From an uncultured Caulobacterales bacterium (GTDB lineage Bacteria; Pseudomonadota; Alphaproteobacteria; Caulobacterales; Caulobacteraceae), in assembly GCA_903903715.1 (NCBI GenBank), contig CAIUZX010000378.1, forward strand, positions 1-7,212: DNA of 7,212 nt. Direction: 5' to 3'. This document shows, piece after piece, positions 1-6,250 of the stretch. Position 1 is the stretch's first letter, and every line of letters starts with the position of its first letter. Made by a program: the position numbers and the translations under genes. Under the pieces are notes generated by a model. The model had not been told where the DNA came from, ran no database searches, and was given only the letters and a program-made list of their open reading frames with translations.

Positions 1-68
1 CGCCGAACCCACCCACGGGCGCTGCTTCAAAATGTACGGTTCAGCGCCAATGCGGGCAAGGGAAAGCT

Positions 69-87
69 CACAGGCGCCGGCCCTGTG
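69..87. other. Small hairpin in the leader upstream of the S8-like gene
   Basis: CACAGG at 69-74 pairs with CCTGTG at 82-87 around a 7-base loop, a 6-bp GC-rich stem. No T-run follows directly, but an A/T-rich second hairpin begins about 10 bases later. It could be part of the 3' end of an upstream transcript or chance structure in GC-rich DNA. The role is unknown. Confidence 0.3.
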
Positions 88-96
88 CTCACCTTT

Positions 97-123
97 AAAA
101 AGTCCCTTCCGCCGCGACTTTTT
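97..123. terminator. Symmetrical hairpin AAAAAGTC / GACTTTTT, possible intrinsic terminator
   Basis: AAAAAGTC at 97-104 is the exact reverse complement of GACTTTTT at 116-123, with an 11-base GC-rich loop. An 8-bp stem with A's on the 5' side and T's on the 3' side is the shape of a bidirectional intrinsic terminator. It could end transcription from a gene left of the window before the S8-like gene starts at 236. The stem has only three G-C pairs, so it is weak. A protein-binding inverted repeat is an alternative. Confidence 0.4.
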
Positions 124-235
124 GTAACGCGAGATATCGTATTTGTTGTTCCGCCTTCCGGTTGAGTTAGGGCGGGGTTAACCTCGTCACGCTCAAGGGC
201 GGATGACTCGCCCTGCTCAATGGGGGTCGACCGTC

Positions 236-3145
236 ATGCTCGAAAAGCTTTCCCTGAAGTCGCTGGCCCTCGCGGCCGCGTCCACCCTGGCGATCACCGG
301 TCTGACATCGCAAGCGAGCGCCGCGGATACAGTGGCGCCGATGTGGCCCTATCCCTTGACAGGGGAGACCATCGCGCCCTTCTTCAAGAGCGCCGACACC
401 GCCTTCTGGGGCGACACCAAGTCGTTCTACAACGGCGTCAATCCGTACTCGACCGACAAGACCTTCTGGGGAACGATCAACCCTCAGGCGCCTCTGAAGG
501 ACGGTCAGGGCAATCCGGTCCCGGGCGCGATCAGCTACAGCACCATCGCCCCCTTCTGGACCAGGCTCGAGACCCGGTGGGCCGATATCGATGAAGACTG
601 GGCCGATCGTGCCGAGGATCACAAAAGTCAGGCGCGGACCGTCGTGGACCTGCAGTCCATGATCACCACGGCGGAAAGCTTTTGGGGCGCATATTTCCGC
701 AGCCAGTTCAACACGAGCTACTATGATAAGGTCATCGCCCCGATCCTGAGACAGCGCGGGGTCGATCTGAGACAGCCGTCGAGCCTCAATGCTCTGGATG
801 AGACGGCGCGGGAACGCCTGTTCCTGCAGATCTACGACACGACCATGAATTACGTCCCCGCGCCGCGGGTCGACTACTGGATGGGCATGACGCACTGGAC
901 GCCGGCGCTGGCGCAGACGCAAGGCGCGGTGAACGCCAGCACGGTCGGCCTGATCGCCTATACAACGGCCGATCCCATCGGCGGCGCGCCGGGCTGGAAC
1001 GGCAACGCCGGCGATGCGACGCGGTCGCAGGGCGACACGCTGGCCAGCCTGATCGCGGCTAAACCCGTCAATGGCAAGGCGATGGGCGTGTCTCCCCACA
1101 CGACCGTGACCGGCTACAATCCCTTCGTGACCGACCCGACAACGGGCGCGATTTCCAGCAACTGGGATCAGATCAGTTCCGGCATCGGTTTCCTGTCCGC
1201 CCGCGGGGCCAGCATCATCGACATCTCGGTCGCGACACCCGGGTACGCCCTGTCGCCGTCCTGGGCGAACCTGGTCACCGGCTTCGACGTCCTGGTGGCC
1301 AACGGCACGACCCTGTTCGTCGTGGCGGCGGGCAACGATGGCCGCAAGCAGACCGCGAACGTCAAGATGGACGCCCTCTACGCCCCCTCCCTGATCGTGG
1401 TGGGGTCGGTGGGCCTCGACGGCGTGATTTCGAAGTTCTCCAACCGTCCCGGCAATGTGTGCCTGATCGACGAGCCGGTGTGCGCGCTGGGGGATCTTCT
1501 GAGCCACCGCTTCCTCGTTGCGCCGGGGGAGCTGGTGCTGGCGAACACCGCGTCGGGCGGCGTGACCCGGGTGTCCGGGACCGGCTACGCCGCGTCCCTC
1601 GTCACCGGCGCGGCGGCGCTGATCCAGTCGCGCTGGCCCTGGCTGACGCAGTTCCCGGACGTGACCGCGGATATCCTGTTCAAGACGGCGACGCCTCTGG
1701 GCAAGGCCGCCGGATCTGACCGGGACTGGGCCAATTACGGCTACGGCCTGCTGAACATCCAGGCGGCGCAGTCGCCGCTAAGCTATGACAACCTCATCTA
1801 CTATCAGTCCACGACGAAGAACGGCGTGACGACCAAGATCCCGCAAACCGTCAGCCAGGTGGTCGCGACGATCAAGACCGGCTCCCAGGCGAGCTTCAAC
1901 GCCAGCGGTCTGTTCTTCTCTGGCATCGAGCCCCTGCTCGGCACCTTCCGCGACTTCCGTATTCCCCTGTCGTCGAAGCTGGTGGGGCAATCCACAGATA
2001 CAGCGGCGGCCGTCAGCCAGCCCTTCCAGGCCTTCTTGACCTCGGGCCTGTCGACCTGGGCGAAGACCCACAGCTTCAACGATAACGCGCGCGGCCTGCT
2101 CGACGGGCGCAGCCTCGGTTTCGCCCAGTCCAGCGCGCCGGCGGCGACGTTCGGCGCTCTCGATGTCCGCATGAAGCTCTCTGAGAACACGCCCGCCGAC
2201 GGCTATCGTCAGAGCGCAGTCGGCGTGAAGTCGGAAATCGCGCTGACGACGAAGGGCGCGGCCTTGCGCTTCGGCTATGGCGACGGCGCGCCGGTGCTGG
2301 ACGGCATGGCGGGGCTCGGCTTCGGCAGGGACTACGACACCACGCGGTCGGGGGCGAACCCGCTGCTGGCGCTCGCGTCCGGCGGGGAGTTCATGAACCT
2401 GAACGCCGATGTGGCGAAAGGCCTCGCCGTCTCGGCCGGGGTCACCCGCCGCAACGACCGGCGCGACTTCTCGCAGGTCGGCGTCCGCACCCCCACGGAG
2501 AAGAGCGGCGCCTTCGCCTATGAGGCTGAGGCCGAGCATGTCGGCGCAGCGCTGGCCCTCTCCCCTCGCCTCGTCGTGCGCACCAGCCTGACAAGGCTGC
2601 AGGAGGCGTCGGGCCTCCTTGGCCTGCAGTCGATGGATCGGGGGGATCTGTCCAAGGGTTCGGTCTCGAACGGTCGGTCGGTCGGCTTTGACTACGCCCT
2701 CGCCGACGACCTTTTGCTGACGGCCAGCGGCACCTGGACGACGACCACCACCCGCGGCCAGCAGGCCCTCACCATCGCGGACGGCGGCCTCAAAGGCTTC
2801 GCGGCGGAGGCTGCGCTGGCCAAGGTCAACCTGTTCGCCCCGGGCGACACCCTGCGCGTCACCGTCTCCCAGCCGATGCGGGTCGTCAGCGGGGCGCTGC
2901 AGTATCAGGACTACGGGGTCGTGGATCGCCAGACCGGCGCCCTTGGGGTGATCACGCAGACGGTCAGCGCCGCCAGCGCGCAGCATCCCGTCGCGGTGGA
3001 CCTCCTCTACCAGCGCACCGTTGGCCGGGCGAACATCGCCGTCTACGGCCGGGCCGAACGGGGGATCGCCGACGACCTCAACCCGCAGGTCTCGCCGAGC
3101 GACGTCAGCTATGTCGGCGGCGCGAAGGTGAAGCTGGCGTTCTGA
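236..3145 (+). CDS. Exported S8 (subtilisin-like) family protein with C-terminal outer-membrane beta-barrel; catalytic triad apparently lost
   Basis: This is a 969-residue protein starting at ATG 236. That start places an n-region and hydrophobic core ending in SQASA directly at the N-terminus (signal peptide about 1-29) and has GGGGG at 222-226, nine bases upstream. An in-frame ATG at 203 would add 11 residues before the signal peptide, with its purine run only three bases away. Residues 30-160 are rich in Trp, Phe and Pro, with TIAPF at 45-49 and 103-107 and FWG at 57, 77 and 149. Residues about 230-510 follow the S8 fold: a VGLI strand, a LASLIAA...NGKAMGVSP helix segment, the VVAAGN oxyanion loop (Asn367), SGTGYAASLVTGAAAL, and a closing YGYGLLN. 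Ala241 stands where the catalytic Asp is expected, Gln265 for His and Gly450 for Ser. Residues about 630-969 are Gly-rich alternating strands ending in KVKLAF, an outer-membrane-barrel C-terminus, which suggests autotransporter-like surface display. Proteolysis is therefore doubtful; a binding or structural role is inferred. Confidence 0.88.
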   Translation: MLEKLSLKSLALAAASTLAITGLTSQASAADTVAPMWPYPLTGETIAPFFKSADTAFWGDTKSFYNGVNPYSTDKTFWGTINPQAPLKDGQGNPVPGAISYSTIAPFWTRLETRWADIDEDWADRAEDHKSQARTVVDLQSMITTAESFWGAYFRSQFNTSYYDKVIAPILRQRGVDLRQPSSLNALDETARERLFLQIYDTTMNYVPAPRVDYWMGMTHWTPALAQTQGAVNASTVGLIAYTTADPIGGAPGWNGNAGDATRSQGDTLASLIAAKPVNGKAMGVSPHTTVTGYNPFVTDPTTGAISSNWDQISSGIGFLSARGASIIDISVATPGYALSPSWANLVTGFDVLVANGTTLFVVAAGNDGRKQTANVKMDALYAPSLIVVGSVGLDGVISKFSNRPGNVCLIDEPVCALGDLLSHRFLVAPGELVLANTASGGVTRVSGTGYAASLVTGAAALIQSRWPWLTQFPDVTADILFKTATPLGKAAGSDRDWANYGYGLLNIQAAQSPLSYDNLIYYQSTTKNGVTTKIPQTVSQVVATIKTGSQASFNASGLFFSGIEPLLGTFRDFRIPLSSKLVGQSTDTAAAVSQPFQAFLTSGLSTWAKTHSFNDNARGLLDGRSLGFAQSSAPAATFGALDVRMKLSENTPADGYRQSAVGVKSEIALTTKGAALRFGYGDGAPVLDGMAGLGFGRDYDTTRSGANPLLALASGGEFMNLNADVAKGLAVSAGVTRRNDRRDFSQVGVRTPTEKSGAFAYEAEAEHVGAALALSPRLVVRTSLTRLQEASGLLGLQSMDRGDLSKGSVSNGRSVGFDYALADDLLLTASGTWTTTTTRGQQALTIADGGLKGFAAEAALAKVNLFAPGDTLRVTVSQPMRVVSGALQYQDYGVVDRQTGALGVITQTVSAASAQHPVAVDLLYQRTVGRANIAVYGRAERGIADDLNPQVSPSDVSYVGGAKVKLAF

Positions 3146-3166
3146 GGGGGGTGGTGCGCGCCCCCT
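3145..3166. terminator. Shared hairpin between convergent genes
   Basis: AGGGGG at 3145-3150 pairs with CCCCCT at 3161-3166 around a 10-base loop. The stem touches the TGA stop of the S8-like gene and the TAG stop (minus strand) of the sulfatase gene, which are only 19 bases apart. On the plus strand it is followed by TAATTAT, a poor T-tract. There is no T-tract on the minus strand. It is the only visible candidate for ending both converging transcripts. Confidence 0.45.
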
Positions 3167-4820
3167 AATTATCCCAGAGAATATACTCTTCCCCCGCCTT
3201 CGCGGGCACGCCTGAGGGGTGATCGATGTAGATCGGACCGCGGAGGAGCGAGGGCCAGAGGGATTTGACGTTCTTCTTGTCCTGCTGGCGGATCAGATCG
3301 AGCATGGCGCGGACGCGGTCCGGCTCGGCGCGCGACAGCTCATGCCGCTCGGTCGGGTCGGCCGCGAGGTTGTAGAGCCAGACCTTGTTCTGCGCTTCGC
3401 TCGACTGCAGTTTCCAGTCCCCGTCCAGCACGACCTTGTAGGCCCCCGAACGCCAGAACATGATCTGGTGCGGGCGACCCTCCGCCTTGCCGGTCACGAA
3501 AGGCACGAGGTCGACGCCGTCGATCTCCTTGTCCTTGGGCGGGGCGGCGCCCGCCGCTGCGGCGGCGGTGGCGAAGATGTCGATGTGACCGACGGGGGCG
3601 GCGTACTTCGAGCCCGCCGGGATCTTCGCCGGCCAGCGGATGAAGAAGGGTGAGTGGATGCCGCCCTCGAAGAAGGTCGCCTTCCAGCCGCGATAGGGCT
3701 TGTTCACCTCCGGCAGGCCGATATAGCCCGCGCCGCCGTTGTCGCTGGTGAAGATCACCATCGTGTTCTGGTCGAGGCCGAGATCCTTCAGCTTCTGCAA
3801 CAGACGCCCGACATTGCGGTCGAGGTTGCGCATCATCGCGCCATAGACGCGCAGGCGGTGATCCTTGATCTGCGGCAGGGCGTCGTAGTCCGCCTTCGTC
3901 GCCTGCAGCGGCGTGTGGATGGCGTTGGGGGCGAAGTACATGAAGAAGGGCCGGTTGCGGTTCGCCTCCACCGCCTTCAGCGCCTCGTCCGTCAGATAGT
4001 CGGTCATGTAGCCCTTGGGCGCGAACATCTCCGAGCCGTTGAACTGGACCATGTAGGGCAGGTTCGGCCAGAGGAAGCGGTCGATCGGGTCCCACGGCTG
4101 CTTGGAGTTCACCACGCCCGGATCGCTCTCCGGCAGGTACATCGAGCCGCCCGCCATGAAGCCGAGACTTTCGTCAAAGCCCTTGTCCTCCGGCCGCGCG
4201 CCCTTGGTGGCGCCGAGGTGCCACTTGCCGAAGTGCATCGTGTGGTAGCCCTTGTCCTTCAACACCTTGGCGATGAAGGTCTCGGTCAGGGGCACGCGCA
4301 GGGCGTCCATCTTGGGCGTGTTCTTGACCTCAGCGGCGTTGAAGGTCGGCTTGACCAGAGCGCCCGGCTCCTCCGACGTGCCGACCAGGCGCTGGAAGGC
4401 CACGGGCGCAGGGGTGAACTCAAAGCCGAAACGGGTGGCGTAGCGGCCGGTCATGATCGTGGCGCGGGACGGGGCGCAGGTGGCGTTGCCGTCATAGCCG
4501 TTGGCGAAGCTGACGCCCTCCTTGCCCAGCGAGTCGATGTTCGGTGTCGGGACAGCCCCGCCGGCGATCCCGCCGCCGTTGAAGGTGATGTCGTTGAAGC
4601 CCATGTCGTCGGCGAGGATGACGATGATGTTCGGCGGACGCTCCCCCGTGGTGGCCTCTGCCGACCCCTGCGCCCAGGTCACCGGCCGGTTCGGCGCAAT
4701 GTGCGGCAGGCTGTAGTGGGCGATCATCAGGAAGACCGCCTCCCGGTTCGCATAGGCGAGGCCCGCGAGCGCCGCGATGGCCACCACGATCCCGCCCAGA
4801 ATTGCCGCCCACCGCTTCAT
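3165..4820 (-). CDS. Membrane-anchored type I (Cys-type) sulfatase
   Basis: This 551-residue protein belongs to the sulfatase/alkaline-phosphatase superfamily (arylsulfatase-type) and should hydrolyse sulfate esters outside the cytoplasm. Residues 5-23 form one hydrophobic segment after MKRW, fitting an inner-membrane anchor or uncleaved signal. NIIVILADDMGFND (64-77) carries the metal-binding Asp pair. Cys115 in CAPSR (115-119), followed by TGR (124-126), is the signature whose Cys is converted to formylglycine by a sulfatase-modifying enzyme, not encoded here. GYHTMHFGKWHLG (191-203) is the second signature, with Lys199 and His201. His302 in NAIHTPL and Asp360-Asn361 in FTSDNGG complete the usual active-site set, with Lys380 after it. 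No key residue appears missing. The start at ATG 4820 has GGGAG nine bases upstream (4830-4834). The frame stays open to 5144, but that extension lies over the divergent gene and does not precede a better signal. The substrate is not predictable. Confidence 0.93.
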   Translation of the reverse strand: MKRWAAILGGIVVAIAALAGLAYANREAVFLMIAHYSLPHIAPNRPVTWAQGSAEATTGERPPNIIVILADDMGFNDITFNGGGIAGGAVPTPNIDSLGKEGVSFANGYDGNATCAPSRATIMTGRYATRFGFEFTPAPVAFQRLVGTSEEPGALVKPTFNAAEVKNTPKMDALRVPLTETFIAKVLKDKGYHTMHFGKWHLGATKGARPEDKGFDESLGFMAGGSMYLPESDPGVVNSKQPWDPIDRFLWPNLPYMVQFNGSEMFAPKGYMTDYLTDEALKAVEANRNRPFFMYFAPNAIHTPLQATKADYDALPQIKDHRLRVYGAMMRNLDRNVGRLLQKLKDLGLDQNTMVIFTSDNGGAGYIGLPEVNKPYRGWKATFFEGGIHSPFFIRWPAKIPAGSKYAAPVGHIDIFATAAAAAGAAPPKDKEIDGVDLVPFVTGKAEGRPHQIMFWRSGAYKVVLDGDWKLQSSEAQNKVWLYNLAADPTERHELSRAEPDRVRAMLDLIRQQDKKNVKSLWPSLLRGPIYIDHPSGVPAKAGEEYILWDN

Positions 4821-4850
4821 GACATTCCGCTCCCGAACTGACCTTGAGCA

Positions 4851-4878
4851 ATTATTGGCACAAATAATGCCGATACAA
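4851..4878 (-). promoter_or_regulatory. Candidate sigma-70-type promoter for the sulfatase gene
   Basis: Read on the minus strand, TTGTAT (4878-4873) and AATAAT (4856-4851) are separated by 16 bases. The -10 matches TATAAT at five of six positions and the -35 matches TTGACA at three of six. A start near 4844 would give a leader of about 24 bases before the ATG, including the ribosome binding site. It is the most A/T-rich stretch of the intergenic region. Confidence 0.4.
4855..4871 (+). promoter_or_regulatory. Candidate sigma-54 (RpoN) -24/-12 element for the serine hydrolase gene
   Basis: TTGGCACAAATAATGCC has the invariant GG and GC dinucleotides exactly ten bases apart (GG 4857-4858, GC 4869-4870), a perfect TTGGCAC -24 block, and ATGC instead of TTGC at -12. 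Transcription would start near 4882, giving a leader of about 120 bases. No well-spaced sigma-70 pair was found on this strand. The element overlaps the minus-strand promoter candidate, and no adjacent enhancer-binding regulator gene is in the window, so this stays tentative. Confidence 0.35.
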
Positions 4879-4912
4879 TAGGGGGCGCGATGTCCTAACC
4901 TGAGCACTAGCC

Positions 4913-4958
4913 AGCGCGGCGCGTGGACGGTTATGGTGTGATCACAAAGCGCGGCGCG
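4913..4958. repeat. Pair of 11-bp direct repeats flanking the palindrome
   Basis: AGCGCGGCGCG occurs at 4913-4923 and again at 4948-4958, 35 bases apart start to start, on either side of the TGTGATCACA palindrome. Low sequence complexity in GC-rich DNA makes chance a real possibility. The symmetric placement around the palindrome is the reason to record it. Confidence 0.35.
4937..4946. promoter_or_regulatory. Perfect palindrome TGTGATCACA, candidate operator
   Basis: This 10-bp perfect palindrome lies in the divergent intergenic region, 56 bases before the serine hydrolase ATG. The half-site TGTGA resembles those of CRP-type and some GntR-type regulators, but the six-base spacer of a CRP site is absent. 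It is flanked by two copies of AGCGCGGCGCG. The binding protein is unknown. Confidence 0.25.
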
Positions 4959-5001
4959 AACGCCCGTCGAAGACCGCGCGACTTTCAGGGAAGAGACTGA
5001 C

Positions 5002-6180
5002 ATGACCCGCTTCGCCCCCATGCTCTGTGCGTTGACCGTCGCCGCGACAGTGGCCGGCCCCGCCCTCGCCGAGACCCGCGCCTTACGCGCCGCCGAGGTG
5101 CTGTTCTGGTCGCAGGCGCAGAAGGAGAACGGCTTCCAGCACATGGAGGACCAGTTCGCCTATCGCACCGCCCATCACGGCGACCGCATCACGCCCCTCC
5201 CCGACGGCGCGCCGCTCAAGCTCGCCCTGCCCGCCGCAACGACCGGCGCGGACACGGTGAAGGGCTTCATGGACGCGCAGAAGGCGGCAGGCGTGATCGT
5301 CGTGCACAAGGGCAAGGTGCGGCTGGAAAGCTACAATCTGGGCTTTGGCGCCGCCGGGCGCTGGACGTCTTTCTCGGTGGCCAAGTCCTTCACCTCCACC
5401 CTTGTCGGCGCGGCGGTCAAGGACGGCTATATCAAGAGCATCGACGACCCCGTCACCACCTACATCAAGGGCCTGAAGGGCAGCGCCTATGAGGGCGTGA
5501 CGGTCCGGCAGATCCTGACCATGACCTCGGGCGTCCAGTGGAACGAGGACTATACCGACATCCATTCCGACGTCGCCAAGTTCGTCATGACCAAGCCGGA
5601 AGCCGACGCCGACGCCACCGTCGCCTATATGCGCAAGCTGAAGCGCGAAGCCGCGCCGGGGACCAAGTGGGTCTACAAGACCGGTGAGACCAATCTGATC
5701 GGCGCGCTAGTGATGCAGGCCACGCACAAGACGCTGGCCCAGTATCTTGAGGAAAAGATCTGGAAGCCCGCCGGGATGGAGACCGACGCCGCCTGGATGA
5801 CCGACCTCAGCGACGAGGAGATCGGCGGCTGCTGCCTCTCCGTCAGGTTACGCGACTACGCTCGGATGGGGGTGTTCCTCATCGGCGGGGCGAAGGCGAA
5901 CGGCGTCTCCATCCTGCCGGACGGATGGCTGGAGCAGGCCACCCGCAAGCAGGCCGACATCGGCGATCCGGGTCATGGCTACGGCTTCCAGTGGTGGACC
6001 AACGACGACGGCACCTATGACGCGCTGGGCATCTTCGGCCAGCGCATCCACATCGATCCGAAGCGGGAGCTGGTGGTGGTGTTCGTCAGCGCCTGGCCGA
6101 CGGCGGAGGACGACAAGCGGCGGGACGGACAGACGGCCTTCTGCCAGACGGTCGCCGCGGCGGTGGACGCCCAGCCCTGA
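5002..6180 (+). CDS. Exported serine hydrolase, beta-lactamase/transpeptidase fold (6-aminohexanoate-dimer hydrolase/EstB-like)
   Basis: This 392-residue protein starts at ATG 5002, with AGGGAAG (4987-4993) eight bases upstream. Residues 1-23 form a signal peptide ending in GPALA, so the enzyme is probably periplasmic. The SxxK motif is Ser125-Val-Ala-Lys128 within SFSVAKSF; Ser125 is the expected nucleophile and Lys128 its base. Tyr225 in YKTGETNLIG corresponds to the second catalytic element (Y-x-N-like). GGCCLSVRLRDYARMG (275-290) and GYGFQWW (326-332) with ALGIFGQ (341-347) are typical of the nylon-dimer hydrolase/EstB branch, where the KTG box of true beta-lactamases is replaced. The family hydrolyses esters or amides; antibiotic resistance should not be inferred. 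The gene is divergent from the sulfatase, with a 181-base shared intergenic region carrying promoter and operator candidates. Length is normal and the motifs are intact. The natural substrate is unknown. Confidence 0.92.
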   Translation: MTRFAPMLCALTVAATVAGPALAETRALRAAEVLFWSQAQKENGFQHMEDQFAYRTAHHGDRITPLPDGAPLKLALPAATTGADTVKGFMDAQKAAGVIVVHKGKVRLESYNLGFGAAGRWTSFSVAKSFTSTLVGAAVKDGYIKSIDDPVTTYIKGLKGSAYEGVTVRQILTMTSGVQWNEDYTDIHSDVAKFVMTKPEADADATVAYMRKLKREAAPGTKWVYKTGETNLIGALVMQATHKTLAQYLEEKIWKPAGMETDAAWMTDLSDEEIGGCCLSVRLRDYARMGVFLIGGAKANGVSILPDGWLEQATRKQADIGDPGHGYGFQWWTNDDGTYDALGIFGQRIHIDPKRELVVVFVSAWPTAEDDKRRDGQTAFCQTVAAAVDAQP

Positions 6181-6186
6181 TCAGAC

Positions 6187-6214
6187 TTGGCAAGGCGCGA
6201 AAACGGACTATCTC
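6187..6214 (+). promoter_or_regulatory. Candidate Caulobacter-type housekeeping promoter for the heme-binding gene
   Basis: TTGGCAA (6187-6193), 13 bases, then ACTATCTC (6207-6214) fit the Caulobacter housekeeping pattern TTGACGS-N10-14-GCTANAWC with a few mismatches. It falls in the 70-base gap after the serine hydrolase stop, so the heme-binding gene may be transcribed on its own. Read-through from the upstream gene is also possible, as no terminator is visible in the gap. Confidence 0.35.
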
Positions 6215-6250
6215 GCCGTGATAAGGACCCATTGCGCTTGAGGCCCGCCC

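Noticed and set aside
1..168. 3' end of an upstream coding gene in plus frame 1 (open to a TGA at 166-168)
   Set aside because: The translation shows no recognisable motif, the region contains two hairpins, and other frames are also partly open; evidence is insufficient for a coding call.
203..235. Earlier in-frame ATG for the S8-like gene
   Set aside because: Its purine run AAGGG is only three bases from the ATG, and it would put 11 extra residues before a signal peptide that starts well at 236. Not fully excluded.
167..1507. Long open frame on the minus strand opposite the S8-like gene (446 codons)
   Set aside because: Low-complexity Arg/Gly/Ala/His-rich translation typical of an antisense shadow in GC-rich DNA, no recognisable motif, while the plus-strand frame has a signal peptide and a coherent S8 fold.
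1778..2986. Long minus-strand frame opposite the barrel region (402 codons)
   Set aside because: Arg/Gly/Ala-rich shadow translation without motifs; the plus strand carries the beta-barrel sequence continuous with the S8-like protein.
3654..4841. Long plus-strand frame opposite the sulfatase gene (395 codons)
   Set aside because: Antisense shadow rich in Arg, His, Val and Gly; the minus strand carries all sulfatase signatures.
4937..4946. CRP binding site
   Set aside because: The half-sites TGTGA and TCACA abut directly, without the six-base spacer a CRP dimer needs, so only a generic operator is proposed.
4821..5144. N-terminal extension of the sulfatase frame upstream of ATG 4820
   Set aside because: The added sequence has no signal or domain, overlaps the start of the divergent hydrolase, and would bury the membrane anchor more than 100 residues inside the protein; ATG 4820 has a good ribosome binding site.
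5374..5688. Class C beta-lactamase or penicillin-binding protein
   Set aside because: SxxK is present, but the KTG box is absent and the surrounding motifs match the 6-aminohexanoate-dimer hydrolase/EstB branch, so resistance or cell-wall function is not supported.
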